Shown one piece after another: positions 5,528 to 5,532 of a DNA stretch of 5,532 bases. This stretch comes from an uncultured Bacilli bacterium (GTDB lineage Bacteria > Bacillota_I > Bacilli_A > RF39 > UBA660), in the NCBI GenBank assembly GCA_934095805.1, contig CAKOKV010000073.1, forward strand, positions 1 to 5,532, read 5' to 3'. Both the position numbers and the translations under genes were made by a program. The notes beneath the pieces are model-generated. The model did no database searches and was not told the DNA's origin. It saw nothing but the letters and a program-made list of their open reading frames with translations. The first letter of the stretch is position 1; the number at the start of each line of letters is the position of its first letter.

Positions 5528-5532
5528 TAAAC

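Noticed and set aside
5516..5530. Tiny ORF ATG-AGT-GAG-GTG-TAA before the window end
   Set aside because: It is four codons long and contains the ribosome binding site of the presumed next gene; most likely chance.

Overview
The window is very AT-rich double-stranded bacterial DNA with all genes on the + strand. It has strong AGGAG-type ribosome binding sites, almost exclusive use of AGA for arginine, ATG/GTG starts and TAA/TGA stops. TGG encodes every tryptophan seen and TGA ends a gene at a sensible place, so the standard bacterial code (table 11) applies rather than the Mycoplasma code. Together this suggests a low-GC Bacillota, probably an uncultured gut Bacilli/Erysipelotrichia/RF39-type lineage. 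That placement is inferred from composition and gene style, not from a marker gene.

Region A (1-2341) holds two exported proteins separated by only 14 nt and closed by a hairpin terminator at 2317-2341. The first is a 587-residue secreted protein with a signal peptide, an N-terminal domain of uncertain identity, four InlB-type B-repeats (Listeria-Bacteroides / Flg_new type), a Gly/Ser linker and a cysteine-rich tail. The second is a 169-residue lipoprotein. Its C-terminal two thirds resemble, by eye, the core of a sulfite-oxidase-type molybdopterin domain without the metal-binding cysteine.

Region B (2345-5495) starts with a well-formed sigma-A promoter (TTGATA, 18-nt spacer, TGA-TATACT) overlapped by a perfect 16-bp palindrome. 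It drives a tightly packed three-gene operon: a PlsC-family acyltransferase (197 aa), an AMP-forming acyl-CoA/acyl-ACP synthetase (570 aa, GTG start) and a second PlsC-family acyltransferase (275 aa). Both junctions overlap, by 17 nt each if the preferred starts are right. The likely joint task is to activate free fatty acids and transfer the acyl chains to glycerol-phosphate or lysophospholipid acceptors at the inner face of the membrane. The arrangement resembles a split form of the E. coli Aas protein, which fuses an acyltransferase and an AMP-ligase. The two acyltransferases are paralogues that still share nearly identical DNA blocks. The second carries a helical insertion of about 78 residues between catalytic motif III and the next conserved block; it contains two SHOCT-like hairpin repeats and is the most distinctive element in the window.

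The last 37 bases hold an AT-rich leader with a consensus -10 box and a GAGGTG ribosome binding site, so another + strand gene probably starts just beyond the window. I saw no RNA genes, mobile elements, CRISPR arrays or origins.
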